DNA of 64,000 nucleotides from Bacillota bacterium (GCA_023412715.1 JAEZCC010000042.1:73340-137339); one strand, 5' to 3'; counted from the stretch's first letter, positions 8,954 to 18,006 are shown. Translations and numbers: made by a program. The notes: generated by a model not told the origin, from the letters alone.

Positions 8954-9504
8954 GGGGGCGGCGTAGCCGGATCGCCCGGCACGGGAGGCCGTCCGCAGGA
9001 ATTTTCGGAATTCCGCGGCGCCCGGAAGGTGTGTTTTGAAGCGGCTGTCTGCGCCCGGCCGCGCATGCCGCATCCGGACCACCCGGCGCCGGGTTTCCCT
9101 TCCGGGGCGCAAAAGGCTGCCGGCAGCGGAAAAACAGAGCGGGCCCTTTTTGGCCTCTCCGGCGATTCGGGAAAGCGCGCGGCCCTTTTCGCTTTTGCAG
9201 GCACGGCCTGAGTCCGCCTCGTTTTCAGCATCGGAGCACTGCAATTCCGGAATTTCCCCTGACGCCGGAATTCCGTTTTGCAGCGGTTCCGGCCAAAGAC
9301 AGCCCGGCTGTCTTTCAATTTCATATTTTGCGCCATCGCGTTTCCGCCGGCCTGTCCTGCCCCGATTTTCATGCAGGTCTTAAGGCGTCTTCTGGGTATT
9401 CTTCACTGCGCTTTTTATCATATTCGCACACTTTTCTTTTCCTGCTTGCACATCCGGGTGTGTCAGAGTATAGCTCCAAAGCTTGTAATGTGAGGAAGTT
9501 GCTT
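8954..9504. other. GC-rich intergenic region, nothing recognised
   Basis: Over 550 bp between the DeoR gene and the RbsA-like gene. Both strands have open frames through the GC-rich part (about 8960-9250), but none has a ribosome site or recognisable protein features, so I treat them as chance. AATTCCGG recurs as CCGGAATT around 9242-9275. No clear promoter or terminator is visible. Confidence 0.5.
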
Positions 9505-10989
9505 ATGATTTCTGACGAACTTTGTTTTATGAAAAATATTTGTAAAACGTTTCATGGCGTGCAGGTCTTAAACAATGTCAATATCGGCCTGAGAATGGGC
9601 GAAATTCACGCCGTCATAGGCAGCATCGGGGCAGGAAAATCCGTTCTCATGCGGATCTTGGCGGGGCTGGAGCAGCCGACGAGCGGCGAAATCTATATTC
9701 AGGGGCAGAGGCTGAAAGGCTATAATACTTCACAGATGGTGAAGCTTGGCATTTCGCTGATCAGCCACGACATGATGCTCGTCCCCAGTCTGAGCGTGCT
9801 GGACAATATTCTGCTTGGGAAATATCCTAAAAACGGCCGTTTCGGGTACCTGGACAGAAAGACCGCCGAAGCGATTGGAAAGAAAAACTTGGAGCTTTTA
9901 AATATCCAGATGGACCTCGACCGAAAAGTGGAGACTTTCGGCCTGGCGGAAAGACGGCTGATTGCGTTGGTCAAAGCGCTTTGCTGCAACGCAAAAATCC
10001 TGATTCTCGACGAGGCCGAGCTGGGGCTCAGCGATGCGGAATGCGAAAGCTTTTACAATGAACTGGTGGAATTGAAGCAGTACGGGGTTAGCACGTTTTT
10101 CATTTCCCAGAGGCTGAAAACCGTTTTACGGATATCCGACAGAATCTCTATGCTCGATGACGGACGCATTACGTGGACAAAGAGCAATACGCCGGACAAC
10201 CACAGGAAAATCCAGGAGAAGCTGTGCCTGGGCATCGAAAAGAAGGGCTATCCGAAATTAAATCCCCAAATCGGCGCGGATGTCCTGAGGGCGGTCCATC
10301 TTTCCAATGCGAACGTGTTAAAGGACGTCAGCTTTACCCTGCTGAAGGGAGAAGTCCTCGGGGTAACCGGCGCGGCCGGCTCCGGGCGCACTTCCCTTGC
10401 AAAATCCCTGTTCGGGATGGATCCCTCCTGCCGCGGGGATGTTTTCATCAATCGGCAAAAGGCGCTGATCCGGACCCCGGAAGACGCTATCCGCTTCAGG
10501 CTGGGCTATGTGCAGGAGGATGCGGAAAACGATCTTGTCCCGGATATGTCCGCAATAGAAAATCTGACGCTTGCAAATTTAAAGGGGATTTGCCACGGCC
10601 GGCTTCTGGATCTGAAGCTGGAGCGCTCCAATCTGTCGTTTTATCTGGAACGCGTCGGGCTTCTGCGGACAAAGCACAGGTGCGCCGTAAGCAAACTGAG
10701 CAGCGGGGAGAAGCAGAAAGTAATCATTTCCAAATGGCTGTTTTCCGGAGCCGACATTATCATATTGGATGAACCGACGAACAGCCTCGACGTGGTGGCA
10801 AAGGTTGAATTTTATAATATCCTGACGTCGCTGGCGCTGGAAGGCCTGTCGTTCCTGCTCATCTCCACTGATTTTAACGAGCTTTGCGGCATGTGCGACC
10901 GCGTTCTGGTCCTTAAGAACGGGCAGGTTTCCGAAGAAATCCATAAGGATGAAATGAAGCCGTTTAACATATTGTCGAAAATATATTAG
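9505..10989 (+). CDS. Unpaired RbsA-like sugar ABC transporter ATPase with divergent motifs
   Basis: A 494-residue protein with two ATP-binding domains in the RbsA/MglA layout. The N-terminal Walker A is GSIGAGKSVLM and Walker B is ILILDEAE. The expected signature motif is degenerate (FGLAERRLIALVKAL). The C-terminal half has GAAGSGRTSLA, in which Lys is replaced by Arg as is usual for RbsA second domains, a good signature KLSSGEKQKV and Walker B IIILDEPT. No permease or binding protein accompanies it. It has its own terminator, and a complete RbsABC set follows. It may be a regulatory or spare ATPase. The start is ATG behind TGAGGAAG; the longer frame lacks a ribosome site. Confidence 0.82.
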   Translation: MISDELCFMKNICKTFHGVQVLNNVNIGLRMGEIHAVIGSIGAGKSVLMRILAGLEQPTSGEIYIQGQRLKGYNTSQMVKLGISLISHDMMLVPSLSVLDNILLGKYPKNGRFGYLDRKTAEAIGKKNLELLNIQMDLDRKVETFGLAERRLIALVKALCCNAKILILDEAELGLSDAECESFYNELVELKQYGVSTFFISQRLKTVLRISDRISMLDDGRITWTKSNTPDNHRKIQEKLCLGIEKKGYPKLNPQIGADVLRAVHLSNANVLKDVSFTLLKGEVLGVTGAAGSGRTSLAKSLFGMDPSCRGDVFINRQKALIRTPEDAIRFRLGYVQEDAENDLVPDMSAIENLTLANLKGICHGRLLDLKLERSNLSFYLERVGLLRTKHRCAVSKLSSGEKQKVIISKWLFSGADIIILDEPTNSLDVVAKVEFYNILTSLALEGLSFLLISTDFNELCGMCDRVLVLKNGQVSEEIHKDEMKPFNILSKIY

Positions 10990-11022
10990 TTTAGTCCGGA
11001 AATGGAACAGGAAAAACACAGA

Positions 11023-11066
11023 CACGCCCTGAAGAGGCTTACAGCCGATCAGGGCGTATTTTTTTG
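11023..11066 (+). terminator. Terminator after the RbsA-like gene
   Basis: ACGCCCTG pairs with CAGGGCGT across an 18-base loop and is followed by ATTTTTTT. It separates the RbsA-like gene from the next operon. Confidence 0.75.
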
Positions 11067-11088
11067 CTGCTTGCTGTCTGAAACAAAA

Positions 11089-11133
11089 TTATCGTTTTTG
11101 ACTGTTAAAAAATAAATCAAGCAAAAACGATAA
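11089..11133. promoter_or_regulatory. 12-bp inverted repeat, candidate DeoR-type operator
   Basis: TTATCGTTTTTG at 11089-11100 is the exact reverse complement of CAAAAACGATAA at 11122-11133, with 21 bases between. It lies just upstream of the -35 element at 11141, a position suited to regulation of the RbsABC and polyol operon. The binding protein is inferred to be the DeoR-type product at 8168-8953. Confidence 0.55.
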
Positions 11134-11140
11134 AAAATGC

Positions 11141-11169
11141 TTGACGATATTCAAACTCTGGTATATAAT
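11141..11169 (+). promoter_or_regulatory. Sigma-A-type promoter of the RbsABC/polyol operon
   Basis: TTGACG at 11141 and TATAAT at 11164 with a 17-base spacer. A long AT-rich leader of about 175 bases follows before the first start codon. Confidence 0.82.
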
Positions 11170-11350
11170 TAGCAGCGTGATAGATAAATTAGTCAAAAAT
11201 ATTATATAAATACTGATAAATTTGAGCTTATTGCTAATTTGACAATAGAGAAGAAGAGCAATAATCAATCATATACAATCAATAAATCAATCAAAGAGAT
11301 GCAGTCCGGCATACGCGGACGACTCAAACGTTTTATAAATGGAGGTTAGT

Positions 11351-12886
11351 ATGGAAAAGCAGAGTGACGGCTTCGTGCTGGAAATGAAGGGGATCAGCAA
11401 ACATTTTCCCGGCGTCCTTGCCTTGGACAATGTGGAATTTCGTCTGAACGCCGGAAAGGTCCACGCCCTGATGGGCGAAAACGGCGCCGGCAAGTCGACC
11501 CTGATGAGAATCCTTGCTGGGATTATCCAGGCCGACAAGGGCGAGATCGTCTACAACGGCAGGCCGGTGCGCTTTCAGACCCCGAGAGAGGCTCTGGACT
11601 ACGGAATCGCAATGATTCATCAGGAACTGAGCCCAATCCTGGATATGTCTATTTCTGAAAATCTGTTTTTGGGGAGGGAGTATTTAAGAGGCAGAAGCAG
11701 GCTGATTGATCATAAGCAGATGAAAGAGCAGGCGAGCAAGTATCTGAAGCGGGTCGGTATGAGCCTGAATCCGGATCTGCTGATGAGAGATCTCACGGTG
11801 TCGCAGATGCAGATGGTAGAAATCGCCAAAGCTCTGGCTTACGATTCCCAGATCATCATCATGGATGAACCCACTTCATCGATTACGCCGAACGAGGTCG
11901 AAAAGCTGTTTTCCATTATCAGGCAGCTCAAGGAGGAAGGGCGGTGCATCATCTATATCACGCATAAGCTCGACGAAGTCTTCACCATTTCGGATGAAAT
12001 CACGGTGTTCCGCGACGGGCGCTATATCGGCACTTACGCCGCCGCCGACATGGATGAAAAGAAATTGATCAAGCTGATGGTCGCCCGCGACCTGGAAGAA
12101 ATTTATCCGAAGCGTCACAACAAAATCGGAGAAGTCAGGTTAGGCGTAAAGAACTTTTCGAGGGCAGGGAGCTTTGAAAATGTTTCCTTTGAACTGCATG
12201 CGGGCGAGATCCTGGGGTTTGCCGGCCTGATCGGCGCCGGCCGGACTGAAATTGCGGACACGATTTTCGGTGTTGCGAAACCGACCGGCGGCGCCGTTTA
12301 CATCAACGGAGAAGAGATTACAAAACCGACCCCAAAAAAGATGAGCTACAAAGGAATCGGTTATGTTACGGAAGACCGCAAATCCACCGGCCTGATTCTG
12401 GGAATGAATATCCGCGACAACAGCACCCTCGCTTCGCTCAAGCACTTTTCAAAAAAATTCGGCTACATCAACAGCAAGCTAGTCGCCTCAAAATGCGCGG
12501 AATACATCAAAAAGCTGAACATCAAAACGCCGAGCGCAGATCAGCTTGCCCAGGATCTCAGCGGGGGCAACCAGCAGAAGGTCGTCCTGGCCAAATGGCT
12601 GATGATGAACCCCGATATCATCATTTTTGATGAACCGACAAGGGGCATCGACGTCGGGGCGAAGTCGGAAATCTACCGGATGATTGCCGATTTGGCGGAG
12701 CAGGGAAAGGCCATTATCTTTATTTCTTCCGAAATGCCGGAGATCCTGGGGATGTGCGACCGAATCCTTGTCCTGCACGAGGGCAGGGTGAGCGGCCAGG
12801 TCGATATTTCCGAGGCTACGCAAGAAAAATTGTTGTCATATGCCACTGGCTTGGCTGATAAGGGAGGTAATTCGATTGCAGGATGA
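11351..12886 (+). CDS. Sugar ABC transporter ATP-binding protein, RbsA family
   Basis: A 511-residue tandem ATPase energising the RbsC-type permease encoded next. Domain 1 has Walker A GENGAGKSTLM, signature-region LTVSQMQMVEIAKAL and Walker B IIIMDEPTS. Domain 2 has GLIGAGRTE, the signature LSGGNQQKVVLAKWL and IIIFDEPTRGIDVGAK. All motifs are intact, unlike the preceding RbsA-like gene. The start is ATG 11351 behind GGAGG; the in-frame ATG 11339 overlaps that ribosome site. The gene overlaps the permease start by 11 bases, pointing to coupled translation. Confidence 0.93.
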   Translation: MEKQSDGFVLEMKGISKHFPGVLALDNVEFRLNAGKVHALMGENGAGKSTLMRILAGIIQADKGEIVYNGRPVRFQTPREALDYGIAMIHQELSPILDMSISENLFLGREYLRGRSRLIDHKQMKEQASKYLKRVGMSLNPDLLMRDLTVSQMQMVEIAKALAYDSQIIIMDEPTSSITPNEVEKLFSIIRQLKEEGRCIIYITHKLDEVFTISDEITVFRDGRYIGTYAAADMDEKKLIKLMVARDLEEIYPKRHNKIGEVRLGVKNFSRAGSFENVSFELHAGEILGFAGLIGAGRTEIADTIFGVAKPTGGAVYINGEEITKPTPKKMSYKGIGYVTEDRKSTGLILGMNIRDNSTLASLKHFSKKFGYINSKLVASKCAEYIKKLNIKTPSADQLAQDLSGGNQQKVVLAKWLMMNPDIIIFDEPTRGIDVGAKSEIYRMIADLAEQGKAIIFISSEMPEILGMCDRILVLHEGRVSGQVDISEATQEKLLSYATGLADKGGNSIAG

Positions 12887-13847
12887 AGCAGCAGTAAAAA
12901 CATCCAGAATATCAGGTGAAAACGTAAAGGACCTGGCGGCAAAATACTCTTTGATTTTGGTGATCCTTCTCCTGGGCATTATTCTTTCCGTTGCGACAGA
13001 CACCTTTTTCACCGCGACAAATCTAATCAATGTACTCAGGCAGGTTTCCATCAACGGCATTCTGGCAATAGGCATGACGTTCGTGATTCTGACAAGCGGA
13101 ATCGACCTGACGGTCGGGGCGACCGTAGCCCTCGCGGGAATCGTCACGGCAGGCTTCCTGCGGGATCAGGGCTGGGGCACATGGGAGGTTTTCTTCCTGT
13201 CCGTTGCAATCGGAATGGCCGTCGGGCTGATTAACGGCTATTTCGTGGCGTATTGGAAAGCCGCGCCTTTCGTGGTCACGCTCTCTACGATGTCGATTGC
13301 GAGAGGCATTACATATGTTTATTCCGACGCACGGCCGATTTCTCCGCTTCCGCAAGACTTTTTGAATATCGGTACGGGCAGCATCCTGCAGATCCCGACT
13401 CCGACCGTTTTCTTCCTCGTGATTTTCATTATCGGCTATATTATTCTGAAGCATTTCAGCATAGGCCGTTACATCTACGCCGTCGGCGGCAATCAGAATG
13501 CCGCGCTGGTTTCCGGAATCAATGTCAGAAGGGTGCTGATGTTCGTTTATGCGGCCAGCGGAGTGCTGTGCGGCATTGCGGCGGTGGTCCTTACGTCACG
13601 TGTTTCAGCGGGGCTGCCCACGGCGGGCGAGGGCTATGAAATGGATGCGATCGCGGCGACCGTAATCGGCGGAACCAGCATGTCGGGCGGCCGCGGTAAA
13701 TTATGGGGCACCGTTTTAGGCACCCTGCTGATCGGCATGATTGGAAACGGACTGGATCTGCTTAACGTTTCTTCTTTCTATCAGCAGATTTTCAAAGGTA
13801 TTATTATTTTGGCTGCGGTTCTGATCGATTCAAAACGCAACCGTTAA
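12876..13847 (+). CDS. Sugar ABC transporter permease, RbsC family
   Basis: A 323-residue membrane permease with eight or more hydrophobic helices. Family-typical stretches include ILAIGMTFVILTSGIDLTVGA, APFVVTLSTMSIARGITY and ATVIGGTSMSGGRGKLWGTVLG. It starts at TTG 12876, eight bases behind GGGAGG, inside the end of the ATPase gene. The longer in-frame ATG 12840 has no ribosome site and would add non-family residues. It forms the channel of the importer with the RbsA- and RbsB-type partners. Confidence 0.92.
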   Translation: MQDEAAVKTSRISGENVKDLAAKYSLILVILLLGIILSVATDTFFTATNLINVLRQVSINGILAIGMTFVILTSGIDLTVGATVALAGIVTAGFLRDQGWGTWEVFFLSVAIGMAVGLINGYFVAYWKAAPFVVTLSTMSIARGITYVYSDARPISPLPQDFLNIGTGSILQIPTPTVFFLVIFIIGYIILKHFSIGRYIYAVGGNQNAALVSGINVRRVLMFVYAASGVLCGIAAVVLTSRVSAGLPTAGEGYEMDAIAATVIGGTSMSGGRGKLWGTVLGTLLIGMIGNGLDLLNVSSFYQQIFKGIIILAAVLIDSKRNR

Positions 13848-13885
13848 ATAGTAATAAATTTAATTTTTCTATGGGAGGAGATTAA

Positions 13886-14899
13886 ATGAAAAAGGTTCTA
13901 TCTGTCGTGCTTGCGGCAGCAATGTTGGCTTCGGTGGCTGTGGGCTGCCAGCCGTCGTCAAGCACAGCGTCAGTTGCCGGCACGGCATCGGGGGGTTCCG
14001 ATGCGGCAAGCACGGCCGCCGCCGGCACCACCAGCAGCGGCAAGAAAATCAAAGTCGGTTCCACGGTTTACTATTACACGGAGTTCATTACCCTGATGGC
14101 GAAAGGAATGAAGCGGGAGGCCGCTCAGGAGGGAGTGGACCTGACAATCCTGGACGCCAACAACGACGCGCAGAGGCAGCTTTCACAGGTCGAGAATCTG
14201 ATTGCGCAGAAGGTCGATGTCATTGTGGTTGCGGCCGTCGACACCGATGCAATCGTGCCCGCCGTCGAGATGTGCAAAAAAGCCAATATCCCTCTTGTTG
14301 CGGTCAACATGCTCATCAACACCAAAGAGTCTTACTATTACGTGGGGCCGAACGACGTACAGGCGGGCGAGGAAGAGATGCAGGCCTGCATCGACGCAAT
14401 CGGCGGGAAGGGCAACATCGTGATCCTGCAGGGCCCGATCGGTACGTCCGCCCAACTGCAGCGCTCGGAAGGCAACCACAATGTGCTGAAAAAATATCCC
14501 GACGTCAAAGTCCTTGCGGAGCAGCCGGCAAACTGGGACAGATCCCAGGCCCTGACGCTTACAGAGAACTGGCTTCAGGCATTCCCGGATAAAATCAGCG
14601 GCATCGTGGCGCACAACGACGAAATGGCCATGGGCGCCCTGAAGGCGATTCAGGCAAAGGGGCTGAAGCTTCCAATTACCGGCGTCGACGCCATTAAGGA
14701 CGGATGCCTTTCCATTAAGAACCAGACGCCGTTTATTGCCACGGTTTATCAGAACGCGGATCTGGAAGGCAGTCTCGGCGTAAAGACGGCGATTCAGATT
14801 GCGCGAGGGCAGAAGCCGGAAAAAGAAAAGAACTACATCGACATGGAACTGATGACAAAGGACAACGTCAGCAAGCTTTTGACCACGATTTATCAGTAA
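13886..14899 (+). CDS. Sugar-binding lipoprotein, RbsB family
   Basis: A 337-residue periplasmic-binding-protein type I. The signal peptide ends at VAVGC, so Cys21 is the predicted lipidation site, and an Ala/Ser/Gly linker follows. The two-lobed fold is visible from KIKVGSTVYYYTEFITLMAKGMKREA onward, with DANNDAQRQLSQVENLIAQKVDVIVV and GIVAHNDEMAMGALKAIQ typical of RbsB-like proteins. The ligand is probably a monosaccharide or polyol, given the dehydrogenase and kinase genes downstream. RBS GGGAGGAG. Confidence 0.93.
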   Translation: MKKVLSVVLAAAMLASVAVGCQPSSSTASVAGTASGGSDAASTAAAGTTSSGKKIKVGSTVYYYTEFITLMAKGMKREAAQEGVDLTILDANNDAQRQLSQVENLIAQKVDVIVVAAVDTDAIVPAVEMCKKANIPLVAVNMLINTKESYYYVGPNDVQAGEEEMQACIDAIGGKGNIVILQGPIGTSAQLQRSEGNHNVLKKYPDVKVLAEQPANWDRSQALTLTENWLQAFPDKISGIVAHNDEMAMGALKAIQAKGLKLPITGVDAIKDGCLSIKNQTPFIATVYQNADLEGSLGVKTAIQIARGQKPEKEKNYIDMELMTKDNVSKLLTTIYQ

Positions 14900-14988
14900 A
14901 CAGGCGGCGCGGCATATCGTTTACCAACAGAAATCATATGCTTTCCACCAATCAAACACGAAACTGCTGGAGAACAGGAGCGTTATCA

Positions 14989-16032
14989 ATGAAAGGTAAA
15001 ATGAAAGTAGCCATCATGCCCGAGAAACGGAAGCTGGAAGTCGTTGAAAGGGAGATCCCTCAGCCGAAAGCAGGGGAACTGCAGGTCAAGCTCGAGTATG
15101 TCGGGGTCTGCGGTTCGGATCTGCATTTTTACAACGACGGAAGAATCGGCAACTGGGTGCCTGACGAACCGCTGGTGCTGGGACACGAGCCCGGCGGAGT
15201 GGTCACGGACATCGGCGAGGGCGTGAAGGGCTTCAAAGTCGGGGACCGCATCTGCATTGAACCGGGCGTCGGCTGCGGCGTGTGCGATATGTGCAAAAAG
15301 GGCCTGTACAATCTGTGCCCCCACATGTCTTTCATGGCAATCCCTCACGAGAGGGACGGCGTATGGTCGGAATACTGCACCCACCCCGCGAATATGTGCT
15401 ACAGGCTTCCCGAGAATGTGAGCACTCTGGAGGGCGCGCTGATTGAACCGCTGGCCGTGGGCTTCCATGCGGTGGGGCTTTCCGGCGCCAAAATCGGTGA
15501 AAACGCGGTCGTCCTGGGGTGCGGCTGCATCGGCCTTGTCACAATTATGGTATTGAAAGCGATCGGAATCAACGAGATCTATGCCGTCGACGTAATCGAC
15601 AAACGGCTGCAGAAAGCGGCGGAGCTCGGCGCGACAAAAATACTGCGCGGAGACAGGGAAGACGTGAAGGGCTTTATCAATTCGCTGCCCGGCGGCGGCG
15701 TCAGCCATGTCTTTGAAACGGCCGGGAACAAGTCCACCACGCTCCTGAGCGCGAAGTTGATCCAGATGGGCGGCACCGTCACGCTGGTCGGGATGTGCCC
15801 TGATCCCGAGATTACATACGATATCGGTTCCCTTCAGGCAAAAGAAGGAAGAATCATCACGGTATTCCGTTACAGGAACCTCTATCCCACGGCCATCAAG
15901 GCGGTGAGCCAGGGGCTGATCCCGGTCAAGTCGATTGTGTCCCATATCTTTGATTTTAAGGATATTGTGGAGGGCGTCGCCTACAGCAACGACAACAAGG
16001 CCGACGTCATTAAGGCGGTCATCAGGTTTTAG
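14989..16032 (+). CDS. Zinc-dependent polyol dehydrogenase (sorbitol/xylitol dehydrogenase family)
   Basis: A 347-residue medium-chain dehydrogenase that would oxidise a polyol to a ketose with NAD. The catalytic-zinc ligands are seen as CGSDLHFY and GHEPGG. The structural-zinc cluster is CGVCDMCKKGLYNLC. The Rossmann motif reads VVLGCGCIGLV. It lies between the binding-protein gene and the DhaK/DhaL-type genes, so its product is probably the ketose phosphorylated by them. It is similar in layout to the enzyme at 35597-36646. The start is ATG 14989 behind AGGAG; the upstream ATG 14938 has no ribosome site. Confidence 0.9.
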   Translation: MKGKMKVAIMPEKRKLEVVEREIPQPKAGELQVKLEYVGVCGSDLHFYNDGRIGNWVPDEPLVLGHEPGGVVTDIGEGVKGFKVGDRICIEPGVGCGVCDMCKKGLYNLCPHMSFMAIPHERDGVWSEYCTHPANMCYRLPENVSTLEGALIEPLAVGFHAVGLSGAKIGENAVVLGCGCIGLVTIMVLKAIGINEIYAVDVIDKRLQKAAELGATKILRGDREDVKGFINSLPGGGVSHVFETAGNKSTTLLSAKLIQMGGTVTLVGMCPDPEITYDIGSLQAKEGRIITVFRYRNLYPTAIKAVSQGLIPVKSIVSHIFDFKDIVEGVAYSNDNKADVIKAVIRF

Positions 16033-16049
16033 CGGCGAGCGGTAAACTG

Positions 16050-16087
16050 AAAGTATCTTTCTCGTACAGCATCGGGAAAGACACTTT
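16050..16087 (+). other. Intergenic hairpin between dehydrogenase and DhaK-type genes
   Basis: AAAGTATCTTTC (16050-16061) pairs with GAAAGACACTTT (16076-16087) with one mismatch. No U-run follows, so an mRNA processing or stability element is more likely than a terminator. Confidence 0.5.
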
Positions 16088-16161
16088 CCATAAACAGCGG
16101 TTTTTAAAATAAAATCGGAATGACGGGGCGCCGGAACGCATCGGTAAGGGAGGCAATCGGA

Positions 16162-17169
16162 TTGAAAAAGATAATCAATGACAGCGCGGACGTCGTCGAT
16201 GAAATGATGGACGGCTTTACCGGGGCTTATTCGAGGTATTACACCAGACTGCCGGGTCTGAATGCTTTCGTCTATAATGGAAGAAGAAAAAACAAGGTTT
16301 CGCTGGTCATAGGCGGAGGCACCGGGCACGAGCCGCTTTTCAGCGGATTTGCGGGCAAGGGCCTTGCGGACGCGGTGGCAAACGGGAATATTTTCGCATC
16401 TCCCAATCCGGAACTCATCTATGAGACTGCGAAAGCGGTGGAAGAGGGGAAGGGAGTTCTGTTCGTATATGGCAATTATGCCGGCGACAACCTGAATTTC
16501 GACATGGCAGAGGAACTGTGTTCGGACGACGGCATCAGGACGGCTCACGTGAGGATATGGGACGACTGTGCCTCCGCTCCCAGAGAAAGAATTCAGGACA
16601 GGCGCGGCATTGCGGGGGACATCTATGTCATCAAAATCGCCGGGGCCGCCTGCGACGCCGGTCTGGATCTTGATGAGGTCCTCAGGATCACCGAAAAAGC
16701 CAGGGACAATATCAGCTCCATCGGCCTGGCCACGTCGCCGGGGACCGTTCCCGGCCTGGATAAGCCGACGTTCGAATTGGGCGGGGATGAAATAGAATAC
16801 GGCATGGGGCTGCACGGCGAGCGCGGAATCAAACGGACAACCATGCAGCCGGCGGACACTCTGGTCCAGACCATGTACGACGAGATCGGCAAAGAAATGC
16901 GGCTGACGTCGAAGGACGAGGTCTGCCTGCTCGTCAACGGGCTCGGCTCGACCACGCTGCTCGAGCTCAGCATCGCCTACAGAAAATTGGCCCGGCTGCT
17001 GGACCTGGATAAAGTAAGGGTATACGACAGCGAAATTAAGAGCTTCTGCACCTGCCAGGAAATGGGCGGATTTTCCATTACGGTCCTGAGGCTGGACGAA
17101 GAGCTGAAAAAGTATTATTCAGCCCCCTGCTACTCGCCTTATTACGCCAAGGAGGAATTGAAGCCATGA
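16162..17169 (+). CDS. DhaK-type ketose/dihydroxyacetone kinase substrate-binding subunit
   Basis: A 335-residue DhaK-domain protein. Family hallmarks are SLVIGGGTGHEPLFSGFAGKGLADAVANG near residue 55, the DNLNFDMA segment, and MGLHGERG, whose His is the predicted residue that binds the substrate carbonyl covalently. In DhaK proteins this subunit holds dihydroxyacetone or a related ketose while DhaL brings ATP. Linked here to a polyol dehydrogenase, the substrate could be dihydroxyacetone or a tetrulose such as erythrulose, as in described tetritol pathways. The start is TTG 16162 behind AAGGGAGG. It overlaps dhaL by four bases. Confidence 0.87.
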   Translation: MKKIINDSADVVDEMMDGFTGAYSRYYTRLPGLNAFVYNGRRKNKVSLVIGGGTGHEPLFSGFAGKGLADAVANGNIFASPNPELIYETAKAVEEGKGVLFVYGNYAGDNLNFDMAEELCSDDGIRTAHVRIWDDCASAPRERIQDRRGIAGDIYVIKIAGAACDAGLDLDEVLRITEKARDNISSIGLATSPGTVPGLDKPTFELGGDEIEYGMGLHGERGIKRTTMQPADTLVQTMYDEIGKEMRLTSKDEVCLLVNGLGSTTLLELSIAYRKLARLLDLDKVRVYDSEIKSFCTCQEMGGFSITVLRLDEELKKYYSAPCYSPYYAKEELKP

Positions 17170-17804
17170 AATCCATAACGGTTGCGCAGACCAAAGAGAT
17201 GATGCTTCACGTCGCTGACGCGGTGATCGGCAGCAAAGATTATCTGACCCAAATCGACAGCGCCATCGGGGACGGGGACCACGGGATCGGCATGGCGGGC
17301 GGCCTGGCCAAAGCAAAGGCCAGGCTGCTTGCCGCGGATGCGTTCGGGAGTGTCAACCAGGTGTTTCAGACGGTCGGCAGGACGATGCTGACGTCCATGG
17401 GCGGAGCCTCAGGCGTCATCTTCGGGACCATGATCGAAGGCGGAGCCAAAGCGATGGAAGAAATTAACACCCTGGACTGCGCGGCGTTCACGAAGATGAT
17501 GCGGGGCTCGCTGACCGCAATCAGAAAAAGATCCAACGCACAGCTGGGCGATAAAACCATGCTGGACGCTTTTATCCCCGCCGTTGAGGCGATGGAAAAC
17601 GCAGAAACGGATGATTTGGCCGGTCTGCTTGACATTGCGGAAAAAGCGGCAAAGCAGGGCGTGGAAAATACCAAGAGCTATATTGCAAAATATGGCAGGG
17701 CCAAATCGCTGATGGAAAGAAGCATCGGCTACCAGGACGCCGGCGCAACCTCGGTCTGGATCATTTTCCGTGCCATGGAGGAATATCTTCAGGACCTGTC
17801 GTAG
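17166..17804 (+). CDS. DhaL-type kinase ATP-binding subunit
   Basis: A 212-residue, all-helical DhaL-domain protein. The Mg-ATP binding motif appears as IDSAIGDGDHGIGMAGGL, with the conserved Asp residues and His. GGASGVIFGTMIEGGA and GRAKSLMERSIGYQDAGATS also match the family. It overlaps the DhaK-type gene as ATGA, so the subunits are likely made together. No DhaM-type phosphotransferase protein is nearby, which fits the ATP-dependent rather than PTS-dependent form. It ends the operon, with a terminator at 17862. Confidence 0.88.
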   Translation: MKSITVAQTKEMMLHVADAVIGSKDYLTQIDSAIGDGDHGIGMAGGLAKAKARLLAADAFGSVNQVFQTVGRTMLTSMGGASGVIFGTMIEGGAKAMEEINTLDCAAFTKMMRGSLTAIRKRSNAQLGDKTMLDAFIPAVEAMENAETDDLAGLLDIAEKAAKQGVENTKSYIAKYGRAKSLMERSIGYQDAGATSVWIIFRAMEEYLQDLS

Positions 17805-17861
17805 CTGCCCTTCTGCTTCCGTCCCGTGCGGCCGCGTTCATCAGGGACAAAAACCAAAAAA

Positions 17862-17903
17862 CCGTGCCGGGCAGCTCCCGTTCAGCTGCCCGGCACGGCT
17901 TTT
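17862..17903 (+). terminator. Terminator of the polyol/DhaKL operon
   Basis: CCGTGCCGGGCAGCT (17862-17876) pairs perfectly with AGCTGCCCGGCACGG (17884-17898), followed by CTTTTCC. A-rich sequence on the left side could also allow weak use in the other direction. Confidence 0.85.
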
Positions 17904-17975
17904 CCATGCCTGTTCCAATCCTCGAGGCCATGGAAATCATTTTAAAAATTCTTTTGACCATTTTTGAAAAAAGCC

Positions 17976-18006
17976 TTGACTTGAAGTAGACTCTAAGGTC
18001 TAAGAT
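17976..18006 (+). promoter_or_regulatory. MerR-type promoter with 19-bp spacer and dyad
   Basis: TTGACT at 17976 and TAAGAT at 18001 are 19 bases apart. This is the over-long spacing that MerR-family activators correct by twisting DNA. The spacer contains the imperfect dyad AGACTCTAAGGTCT, like the CTCTAAGG-type sites of AdhR/NmlR-like regulators. It should drive both merR and the aldo/keto reductase gene. Confidence 0.75.

Noticed and set aside
8960..9383. Overlapping open frames on both strands in the GC-rich gap after the DeoR gene
   Set aside because: There is no ribosome site, no conserved motif, and both strands are equally open, as expected by chance at this GC content.
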